Source: Chryseobacterium bernardetii (GTDB lineage Bacteria > Bacteroidota > Bacteroidia > Flavobacteriales > Weeksellaceae). From it: a stretch of DNA of 64,000 bases. The DNA lies in the NCBI RefSeq assembly GCF_003815975.1, contig NZ_CP033932.1, forward strand, positions 3,019,501 to 3,083,500, read 5' to 3'. This document shows positions 8,516 to 14,996 of the stretch, in pieces. Below the pieces are notes generated by a model. That model searched no databases and was not told the DNA's origin. It was given only the letters and a program-made list of their open reading frames with translations. Position 1 is the stretch's first letter; every line of letters begins with the position of its first letter. Position numbers and translations under genes: made by a program.

Positions 8516-9334
8516 TTAATGATTTTCCAAAACCGGAATAAGATGTTCCCAATTCAGCTGTTTGGCATAATCCAGTGCTGTTTTTCCTGCTCTGGATTGG
8601 ATATTTTTATCAGCACCGGCTTCCAGTGCAGCCTTTACGGTAGTTAGGTTTCCTGCAATGGTTTCTCTGTGAAGAAGGGTTTGCCCGTTATCATCAATTA
8701 GCTTGATTTCATCAGGATATTCCTGTAAGAACTTGGCGAACTCGTCTTTCATATTTCTGCTCATCGGATGCTCAATGAGGTTTTCAGGTTCTTCCTTTTG
8801 GTGATTAACAACCAGAATATCATTAAAATCTCCGAAATCCAACTGCCAGGCGTTATCATGGTCTTTTCTTTCTGAAGCAGACATGTCTGAACGCATTTTT
8901 TGGATGGTAAATCCACCATAAGCCTTCGGAAGGGGTTCTGCAGATGAAGAAAATAGTTTTGAAAGACCTTTAGGCTTCTTTACACTTGGAGTAATGGCAA
9001 AAAGCCAGTCGCTGATTTCAGTAAGGGGAATATCAATAAAATCTCCAACCTGAACATTCTTTAATGTATTAGCCTCGTTAATAAGATATCCTGTTACACG
9101 GTCACCATCAAAGCCAATTTCATTCATCCACATATGTTCCACATTGGTTTCTCCTGTTTCTGTTTCTTCAGAAAACATTGCTTTTACACAGGAAACATTT
9201 AGCCCAGGGATAATTCTTCTGTATTCCCAGGATTGCTCACGCCAGAAATATTTAAAAGTTTCTTGTGCTTTTTTGTAGGCCTCAATCATTTGCGGGTCAC
9301 TTCCGTCTGCCCAAAAAATAGGATTGTCTTCCAT
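8516..9334 (-). CDS. DUF2314 domain protein with C-terminal ankyrin repeats
   Basis: A 272-residue cytosolic protein. The first ~125 residues match the DUF2314 pattern (FKYFWREQSWEYRRI, VEHMWMNEI, VGDFIDIP). The last ~75 residues are two ankyrin repeats (NGQTLLHRETIAGN, AGADKNIQSRAGKTALDYA). The DUF2314 function is unknown; ankyrin repeats suggest protein binding. It ends a run of three minus-strand genes of which none has a known job. The long acidic surface and the companion genes recall immunity or effector-associated proteins, but this is only a resemblance in style. Confidence 0.75.
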   Translation of the reverse strand: MEDNPIFWADGSDPQMIEAYKKAQETFKYFWREQSWEYRRIIPGLNVSCVKAMFSEETETGETNVEHMWMNEIGFDGDRVTGYLINEANTLKNVQVGDFIDIPLTEISDWLFAITPSVKKPKGLSKLFSSSAEPLPKAYGGFTIQKMRSDMSASERKDHDNAWQLDFGDFNDILVVNHQKEEPENLIEHPMSRNMKDEFAKFLQEYPDEIKLIDDNGQTLLHRETIAGNLTTVKAALEAGADKNIQSRAGKTALDYAKQLNWEHLIPVLENH

Positions 9335-9368
9335 ATAAAATTTTGTAGTTTATTGATGTATTAAAAAA

Positions 9369-10007
9369 TTAGTTCTGATATGCCTCTTTTGGAAGCAATG
9401 CTGCTGTTTTATAATAACTTAAATCCACCGGGAATTTTTCCTGAAGCTCATGAAATGTTTCATAATCATAATGAGCCCAGTTCTGTTCATTATCAGGGTC
9501 TGAAGTTTTATCTACAGCCAGTTCAAGCTTTCCGTCTTCCTCATAGCTGCATTCTATAGCTGCATACTTTTCTCCGTTAGTATCCGTAGTATACCAGCAT
9601 TTTACCGTTCTTTCAAGCTGTGGTTTCTGAGTTTCATTGTCAATAACCTGGGAGCATATAAAATTTTCAGGATCATCGGTTTTAAAAACGGTTTTGGATA
9701 TCAGAGGCTGATCGTCTACAGAGAGTGAATAGAGCTTATTGGTAGTAATAATAAATCCTTCGGTAATTTCCTTTTTTTCGATATCAAAAAAATCAGATTT
9801 TTCTTTCAGGTATTCCAGAACTTCATCTTCATTGTCTCCTTCATCTAAGAAATAATTGATGTTGTATATACTTTCTTCATTGATGAACTCAATTTCTTTC
9901 AGTATATCAGAATCACTTTCGTAATAATAGAGATGATATTCATCTAGCTTCGTGGCTTTGCTTTTGGAGATAATTTCTCCAAAAATGTTTTTGTACACTT
10001 TTCTCAT
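9369..10007 (-). CDS. Hypothetical acidic protein
   Basis: A 212-residue protein that I do not recognise. It is rich in Asp, Glu and Tyr, has no signal peptide or membrane segment, and lies 34 bp upstream of the DUF2314/ankyrin gene on the same strand. A segment around residues 135-165 (CWYTTDTNGEKYAAIECSY) looks like paired beta strands. Codon use is like that of its neighbours, so it is probably a real gene. No function is proposed. Confidence 0.6.
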   Translation of the reverse strand: MRKVYKNIFGEIISKSKATKLDEYHLYYYESDSDILKEIEFINEESIYNINYFLDEGDNEDEVLEYLKEKSDFFDIEKKEITEGFIITTNKLYSLSVDDQPLISKTVFKTDDPENFICSQVIDNETQKPQLERTVKCWYTTDTNGEKYAAIECSYEEDGKLELAVDKTSDPDNEQNWAHYDYETFHELQEKFPVDLSYYKTAALLPKEAYQN

Positions 10008-10115
10008 TGTTAATCATGTTTAGTTTCATCTATTAGTTTAAGTGGTATAGAGCAAAGATAGTTTTCTTTTTTATCTTAACCTAAAGTGTATAACGGTATT
10101 TATTTCGTAATTATT

Positions 10116-10544
10116 TCAGATGTCCTTTATAAAATCCTCATATTCGTAATAAAATCTTTCAAATCCATCCATTTTTTCAACGAAGAATTCAAAAATTTCA
10201 CGCCAGGTATTTCTGTTGAAAACTGAAACCCCGTGTTTTTCCACCCAAATCCTGCTGATGACCTTACCATTTTCCAGTGTAAAATATTCCTCTTTCTGAA
10301 AATCTCCTATAAAATCTTTTAAAATATCTTCCAGAGACCATATTTTTTCATAATAAGCATTACGGAAGATCTCATCTTTCATTTCGATGTCAAGAGAAAC
10401 TTCTGCTTTTTTATTATCTGCAGAGAATTTAAATGACATATCCTTGATCTTAGTGTCATACAGGATCCATTTTCTTGGAAATGATTTCCCGAAAGCTGTC
10501 CAAAATTCCTTTTTGAGTTGTTGTGCTTCTTGTTTGCTGAACAT
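10116..10544 (-). CDS. DUF4268 domain-containing protein
   Basis: A 142-residue protein beginning MFSKQEAQQLKKEFW, with FGKSFPRKWILYDTKIKD and RIWVEKHGVSVFNRNTW, typical of the short DUF4268 proteins. In larger proteins this domain is found next to restriction-like nucleases, but the free-standing form has no assigned function. A start four codons upstream (10556) is open too; I prefer the inner Met because the family begins there. It is the most upstream of the three minus-strand genes. Confidence 0.75.
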   Translation of the reverse strand: MFSKQEAQQLKKEFWTAFGKSFPRKWILYDTKIKDMSFKFSADNKKAEVSLDIEMKDEIFRNAYYEKIWSLEDILKDFIGDFQKEEYFTLENGKVISRIWVEKHGVSVFNRNTWREIFEFFVEKMDGFERFYYEYEDFIKDI

Positions 10545-10670
10545 AAGGGCAAACATAACAATTTAATAGGAAAAAGGCAAAAAATGAAGTACCATAAAGT
10601 TAAAAAACTGCCTATTGATGAGCTCTTTTGTAATTTTGTCTTTTCGTTTAAAAATATTAAACAATTTTCT

Positions 10671-10678
10671 TATTTTTG
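10671..10678 (+). promoter_or_regulatory. -7 box directly before rrf2
   Basis: TATTTTTG ends only 5 nt before the ATG at 10684. Transcription would begin at or next to the start codon. Confidence 0.55.
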
Positions 10679-10683
10679 CTGTA

Positions 10684-11091
10684 ATGCTATCAAAAAAATC
10701 TCAATATGCGTTTAAGGCACTTTCATATCTTGTAGAAAAAAGAAATGAAGGGCCGGTTCTTATTTCCGAAATTGCGGAACATAAAAAGATACCTTTAAAG
10801 TTTTTGGAAAATATCCTGCTTGAACTGAAAAAGGCAGATATCCTTGACAGTAAAAAAGGAAAAGGAGGCGGATACTTCCTGAGAGAAAACCCTGAAGAAG
10901 TGAAACTGGCCAAAATTATCCGTCTTGTGAATGGCCCCATTGCCATGCTGCCCTGCGTAAGTCTGAACTTCTATGAAAAATGTGAAGACTGCAATGAAGA
11001 ACACTGTGGGTTGCATGATGTTTTGATAGAAGTAAGGGATGCATCACTGAACATTCTTGAGAAAAAAACTTTAATGGATCTGGTTGACTGA
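10684..11091 (+). CDS. Rrf2 family transcriptional regulator with four cysteines
   Basis: A 135-residue winged-helix regulator starting MLSKKSQYAFKAL, the standard N-terminus of the Rrf2 family (IscR, NsrR, CymR). An upstream in-frame ATG at 10615 is disfavoured because the promoter box at 10671 lies after it. The DNA-binding domain covers residues 1-80. Cysteines C91, C100, C103 and C108 occupy the Fe-S ligand region of IscR-type members, so cluster or thiol sensing is plausible. It sits 123 bp upstream of a TauE-type exporter gene whose promoter holds a conserved palindrome, the likeliest target. Whether it senses Fe-S status, cysteine or another thiol cannot be told from sequence. Confidence 0.87.
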   Translation: MLSKKSQYAFKALSYLVEKRNEGPVLISEIAEHKKIPLKFLENILLELKKADILDSKKGKGGGYFLRENPEEVKLAKIIRLVNGPIAMLPCVSLNFYEKCEDCNEEHCGLHDVLIEVRDASLNILEKKTLMDLVD

Positions 11092-11115
11092 CCTGATCCT
11101 TTTTTTTGAAATTAT

Positions 11116-11143
11116 AGTCTACTTATTTTGTAGGATAATATTT
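11116..11143 (+). promoter_or_regulatory. Conserved 28-bp operator-like element, copy 2
   Basis: It reads AGTCTACT, T, ATTT, T, then GTAGGATAATATTT, and is identical at 26 of 28 positions to the element at 3725-3752. A TTG at 11128-11130 within it lies 19 bp upstream of a GATATTTG box at 11150-11157, so the element overlaps the -33 region of the TauE gene promoter. A bound repressor would block polymerase. Confidence 0.72.
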
Positions 11144-11149
11144 TTATTG

Positions 11150-11157
11150 GATATTTG
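11150..11157 (+). promoter_or_regulatory. -7 box for the TauE-type exporter gene
   Basis: GATATTTG, one base off TAnnTTTG, with a TTG 19 bp upstream. The start codon is 57 nt downstream. Confidence 0.5.
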
Positions 11158-11214
11158 CAAGACTTCAAAGAATAAATTAGAAGAGATGTTGAATAAACTT
11201 ACAATTGCAGGACT

Positions 11215-12102
11215 ATGGTAATTACAAGAAAGATTCAGATAAGGCTCAACGTATTGTTTGTAACGATTGTCTTGTTGTCAATAGTTGTTTTTTCCCTCTA
11301 TGAACTGGGATACTTTGATGAGCTGCAACAAATTCTGGCTAAGGATCATTATATTTTTTACTGGATGCTTCTGGTGGGAGTGTTTGCAGAAATTGTTGCC
11401 GGTTCAATGGGAATGGGCTATGGAGTGATCTGCACCACTACTTTGATGTTTCTGAATATTCCTCCTCATATTGTAAGTGCCAGTATTCACTCCGCAGAAA
11501 GTTTTACTACGGCCGCAGGAAGTGTAAGCCATGTTAAGCTTAAAAATGTAAGTAAGAGCCTCGTGAAGAAATTAGCTGTTCCTGCAGTTATTGGAGCTAT
11601 TATCGGAGCAGTCAGTTTAACTTATTTCGGAGAATATTATGCAAAAATTACCAAAACACTGATTGCTTTTTATACCTTATATCTTGGATTCCAGATCCTT
11701 TCCAATGCTTTTAAAGATAAACAGAGTAAAGCGCTTAAAAGAAAAACCAATCTTACAAGACTCGGATTAATTGGAGGATTCATAGACTCTTTTGCGGGTG
11801 GCGGATGGGGGCCTTTGGTAACCGGAACTCTTATCAAAAATGCCTTTACCCCTAGATTTGCTGTTGGAAGCTCTACTGTTGCCAAGTTTATCCTTACAAT
11901 TACAGCTGCGGTTACCTTTTTCTTTACTCTTGGAATTCAGCACTGGAATATTATTCTCGGGCTCTTAATCGGGGGCATTATTACTGCACCTTTCTCTGCC
12001 ATGCTTACAGCAAGGCTTCCGGTGAAGAAAATGTTTGTGATAATTGGAACTTTAGTTATTGTGATGAGTTCTATAACTATTTATAAATCAGTATTCAGTT
12101 AA
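11215..12102 (+). CDS. TauE/SafE family sulfite/sulfonate exporter-like membrane protein
   Basis: A 295-residue integral membrane protein with eight or so hydrophobic segments. The two-fold pattern of the TauE/SafE family is clear: AGSMGMGYGVICTT in the first half and GGFIDSFAGGGWGPLV in the second. Members export sulfite, sulfoacetate or related anions, and several sit in sulfur-assimilation loci. Pairing with an Rrf2 regulator fits sulfur or cysteine control. The start at 11215 gives a slightly basic leader before helix 1. The substrate is an inference from family and context. Confidence 0.85.
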   Translation: MVITRKIQIRLNVLFVTIVLLSIVVFSLYELGYFDELQQILAKDHYIFYWMLLVGVFAEIVAGSMGMGYGVICTTTLMFLNIPPHIVSASIHSAESFTTAAGSVSHVKLKNVSKSLVKKLAVPAVIGAIIGAVSLTYFGEYYAKITKTLIAFYTLYLGFQILSNAFKDKQSKALKRKTNLTRLGLIGGFIDSFAGGGWGPLVTGTLIKNAFTPRFAVGSSTVAKFILTITAAVTFFFTLGIQHWNIILGLLIGGIITAPFSAMLTARLPVKKMFVIIGTLVIVMSSITIYKSVFS

Positions 12103-12191
12103 AAAATATGCTTTGATGTTTAAAAATAAAAGCTTCAAACATAAATTTGATTTTGAAAATATTTTACTTTTACATCAATAAATATTAGAAT

Positions 12192-12482
12192 ATGAACTTA
12201 CATATCATTGCACTGTTTAAGTTTAATGAAAACTATCTGATGGAAGCGGTAGAGCTTTTTCAAAACCTGGTAAAGGAAACAAGGAAAGAAGAAGGCTGCC
12301 TGCAGTATGACCTTATTGAAGATAAAGACAACAAAGGAACATTCTTCCTGATTGAACTTTGGGAAAGTGTTGACCATCACAACAGACATAACGGACAGGA
12401 TCACCTGCTGGACTTCCGTAAAGATGCTTCCAAAATGATGGAACGTACAGTGGAGGTTTACAAAGGATTTAAAATATACTAA
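12192..12482 (+). CDS. ABM-domain putative quinol monooxygenase (YgiN-like)
   Basis: A 96-residue protein covering one antibiotic-biosynthesis-monooxygenase domain, a dimeric alpha/beta barrel that oxidises quinols or similar aromatics without cofactor. Diagnostic segments are KETRKEEGCLQYDL and FFLIELWES. It is single in its transcription unit and is followed by a terminator. The substrate is unknown. Confidence 0.82.
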   Translation: MNLHIIALFKFNENYLMEAVELFQNLVKETRKEEGCLQYDLIEDKDNKGTFFLIELWESVDHHNRHNGQDHLLDFRKDASKMMERTVEVYKGFKIY

Positions 12483-12577
12483 TTAACCTAAGTTTGGGAT
12501 AAGGAGATTTAGTTTGAAGTCTGAATATTGGAAGAGAAAAACCCGAACTCCTATTTACTTAAATATATAATGAAATA

Positions 12578-12615
12578 AAAGGCGGCTTCAGTACTCTGAA
12601 AACCGCCTTTTTATT
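12578..12615. terminator. Terminator between convergent genes
   Basis: AAAGGCGG pairs with CCGCCTTT around a loop of about 18 bases, with T or A runs on both sides. It can serve the ABM gene and the minus-strand HmuY-like gene. Confidence 0.8.
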
Positions 12616-12646
12616 AGAAAAAATAGAAAGTATTGTGAGTAAAATA

Positions 12647-13939
12647 TTATTTCACGATAATTTTTTTAGTTTCTGAAGTTCCACCATAGGTAATCTTTAC
12701 CATATAATTTCCTGAAGGAAGTTGAGACAGGTTCAGGTCTTGTTTGTAGAATCCAGTTTCATTAGTTAATTCAGCAGCATATACCTTTTTTCCGGTAAGG
12801 TCAAATACTTCTACACTCCCTTTATTGCTTGCTTTTTCTTTAACATCAAATAAAACAGTTACCTTTTTATCTGCAGTTGTAGGGTTAGGATAAATGCCGA
12901 AAGCAGCTTTTTTACTTACTTCCGTAATTCCCAATGATCCTGTAATCTTTTTATACTTAAAAAACATATTTCCTGTACTGGAGCCATCGCTTTGTGTGAA
13001 GTACATCCTGTAATAGTCATTATCTTTTTTCACATAATAAACAACATTATTCTTTAAAGTAGTAATGCTTTTCCATGAATGGCCAATGGTTGTGATGTTG
13101 GACGAGAAACTGTTAGCCGGGGGAATTGTACCATTAGCTACCTGCTGGGTTTCCGGATCTGCCATGGCTACTTTCAGTCCCGGGCTCTGAATAGCGCCTG
13201 CAACAGGATACATCTGAATTCCATTATAGAAAGTAAAATATTTTGTAAATACTAAATCCCATGCACTTCTGGAAGGTTCCATATCAGGAACTTTTGCTCC
13301 TGTATCAAACGAGAAATAGTTGAAGAAAGCATCATCTGTTCCGTTTGCTACAGTTCTTGTTTCTGTGGGTCCCCATGCTGTACCATTCCATTTAGAGTAT
13401 CTGAAGGTGTATCCTGAAAAAGCATCTTCAATTGCAAATTTAATGTAGGCTCCCGAAGCATATTTTAAAACAAAGATTGCTTTGCCCTGAATATGATGGC
13501 TTACAGGATTGTAAACACCCCAGCCCGTAGAAGGAATATTAGGATTAGAAGAGGTAATAGGCCCCTGTTCGAAAGCTCCCTGGCTCCAATCCGTGATCTG
13601 GTCAGGATTATAAAGGGGTTCACCCCAGGAATCTTCGTTACTGATATTGATATTATCCCATTCTGCTAAGCTGGTTGCAGCTGTGTATACCTCAATGTTT
13701 TTAGCATCATTAATTCTTGTTCCTGTTGCGTACGGAGAAACTCTGTAAAATGCAATATCCCAGGTGTTTGCAGGCTGGGAAACAATATTTCCATCAGAAA
13801 AATTAAAGAATGAACGATTCTGGTATCCGTTTCCCAGTGTCATATTTGCCTGTGTATATCCTAGTGCATCTGTCTGTGCTAAAACTGTCTGTTGAACAGT
13901 AAAAGCAAGTACTGAAGCCAATAATAGTTTTGCTCTCAT
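12647..13939 (-). CDS. Secreted HmuY-like protein with type IX sorting domain
   Basis: A 430-residue exported protein. A signal peptide ends at VLAQ (residues 19-22). Two HmuY-type modules are visible: TWDIAFYRVSPYATGTRIND near residue 58 and AWDLVFTKYFTFYNG near residue 227, the WD-x-F pattern of the heme-binding HmuY family. The C-terminal ~85 residues (GIYPNPTTADKK..., GNYMVKITYGG, KKIIVK) form a type A T9SS signal. It is probably a surface-released or surface-attached heme-binding protein. It shares its promoter module with the divergent heme operon, which supports co-regulation by iron. Binding residues cannot be assigned by eye. Confidence 0.82.
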   Translation of the reverse strand: MRAKLLLASVLAFTVQQTVLAQTDALGYTQANMTLGNGYQNRSFFNFSDGNIVSQPANTWDIAFYRVSPYATGTRINDAKNIEVYTAATSLAEWDNINISNEDSWGEPLYNPDQITDWSQGAFEQGPITSSNPNIPSTGWGVYNPVSHHIQGKAIFVLKYASGAYIKFAIEDAFSGYTFRYSKWNGTAWGPTETRTVANGTDDAFFNYFSFDTGAKVPDMEPSRSAWDLVFTKYFTFYNGIQMYPVAGAIQSPGLKVAMADPETQQVANGTIPPANSFSSNITTIGHSWKSITTLKNNVVYYVKKDNDYYRMYFTQSDGSSTGNMFFKYKKITGSLGITEVSKKAAFGIYPNPTTADKKVTVLFDVKEKASNKGSVEVFDLTGKKVYAAELTNETGFYKQDLNLSQLPSGNYMVKITYGGTSETKKIIVK

Positions 13940-13956
13940 AGTTTATTTTCAAATAA

Positions 13957-14011
13957 TTATTTAGAATGATTCAACAAAAGTATGTAATTATTTTTAATCA
14001 GTCTAAATAAA
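13957..14011 (-). promoter_or_regulatory. Heme-locus promoter module A with Fur-like half-sites
   Basis: A 55-bp block that begins TTATTTAGAAT and ends TCTAAATAAA on the plus strand, enclosing a minus-strand TACTTTTG -7 box (13975-13982). It matches module B (14911-14965) at 46 of 55 positions. TTTAGAA and TCTAAA are the arms of Fur-type boxes common in this phylum. It lies 18 bp before the HmuY-like gene. Confidence 0.68.
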
Positions 14012-14050
14012 AACATGATTTTTATCTGGTTTACTCTTTTATTCAGTAAC

Positions 14051-14083
14051 AAAAAAGCCGAAAGGAAACTTCCTCTCGGCTCT
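14051..14083 (-). terminator. Terminator after the choice-of-anchor J gene
   Basis: On the minus strand AGCCGAgAGGAA pairs with TTCCTtTCGGCT, followed by TTTTTT. Confidence 0.9.
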
Positions 14084-14109
14084 ATGAAGGCAATAATAGT
14101 CTGCTCAAC

Positions 14110-14901
14110 TTACTTTTTAATGAATTTTGATGGGATAATCCTGCCATCTACTGTTTCAATAGAAATATAATACAATCCTGTCTGAAGTTTATTAATTGAG
14201 AATGAATCCCCATTAGGCTTTCCTTCTGCTACCATTTGTCCTGAAGCCGAATGGATCTGAATATTCCTAAGCTGTTTTTTCGTGAAGAATAGTAAAGCTG
14301 TATTATCTGTGTTTAAAGAAAATCTAATATCATCCCTTGATGTTGTATTTTCTTTTATTCCTAAAGAAGAAGAGCTGTTATAAACTACATCATCAATCTG
14401 AATGGCAGTATGCATATTGCTCCCGGTGATTTTAAATGCAATATACTGCTTGGATGAAGGCGGTACCGGTACTGAATACTGTACAATGCCGGCAGTGAGG
14501 TTAATACTATTGCCAATAGCTGTAAATGTACTCATATCAGTAGTATTATCTACCAAGCCTATTTCTATTGTTCCTGTAGCACCAGAGGCAGAACCTGTGG
14601 TGAGAGCTGCTTTAAAAGTTAAAGTTTTATTGCCGTCAGGGGCAATAATTTGTGGAGTAATCAGATACCCTGCAGTATTTGCTGCTGAGAAACTATAATA
14701 CTGTATAAATTTATTGGTTGTTCCGGATGCATAAACCCAGGGGCCGGATGTTGTATTTTGGATATTTGACCAATTGTTTTGGGGCCAGGGAGCTGTATTT
14801 CCTGCAGTAAATGTCTGAAAGTCTTCATTAATAGTTGCTAGCTGGGCATTTGCTGTAGCTGCTGTAAACAATAAAGTACCAAGGAGTAATCTTATTTTCA
14901 T
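14110..14901 (-). CDS. Secreted choice-of-anchor J / T9SS sorting-domain protein
   Basis: A 263-residue exported protein. A signal peptide ends at ATANAQ (residue 20). The middle is a jelly-roll like domain of the choice-of-anchor J (cleaved adhesin-like) type: INEDFQ, NNWSNIQ, GYLITPQI, and IQIDDVVY near residue 168. The final ~70 residues (GLYYISIETVDGRIIP, KFIKK) are a T9SS signal. Divergent from the heme receptor gene, with the same iron-type promoter module as the HmuY-like gene, so a role in heme or hemoprotein capture is plausible but not shown by the sequence. Confidence 0.75.
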   Translation of the reverse strand: MKIRLLLGTLLFTAATANAQLATINEDFQTFTAGNTAPWPQNNWSNIQNTTSGPWVYASGTTNKFIQYYSFSAANTAGYLITPQIIAPDGNKTLTFKAALTTGSASGATGTIEIGLVDNTTDMSTFTAIGNSINLTAGIVQYSVPVPPSSKQYIAFKITGSNMHTAIQIDDVVYNSSSSLGIKENTTSRDDIRFSLNTDNTALLFFTKKQLRNIQIHSASGQMVAEGKPNGDSFSINKLQTGLYYISIETVDGRIIPSKFIKK

Positions 14902-14910
14902 GATCTATAT

Positions 14911-14965
14911 TTATTTAGAATTATTATACAAAAATATATATTTATTTTTAATTGTTCTAAATAAA
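14911..14965. promoter_or_regulatory. Heme-locus promoter module B with Fur-like half-sites
   Basis: A 55-bp block, 46/55 identical to module A and in the same orientation, lying between the divergent choice-of-anchor J gene and the TonB receptor gene. It holds a minus-strand TATTTTTG box (14929-14936). Its right arm TTCTAAATAAA directly precedes the plus-strand -7 box at 14970, so one regulator could control both directions. Confidence 0.68.
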
Positions 14966-14969
14966 GTAT

Positions 14970-14977
14970 TATATTTG
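14970..14977 (+). promoter_or_regulatory. -7 box for the heme uptake operon
   Basis: TATATTTG, 19 nt before the TonB receptor ATG. A TTG at 14952-14954 is 15 bp upstream. Confidence 0.6.
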
Positions 14978-14996
14978 TCGAAAATTTTTTTCCCCT

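Noticed and set aside
10615..10683. Upstream start for rrf2 adding 23 residues
   Set aside because: The added residues are not family-like, and the TATTTTTG box lies between this ATG and the one at 10684.
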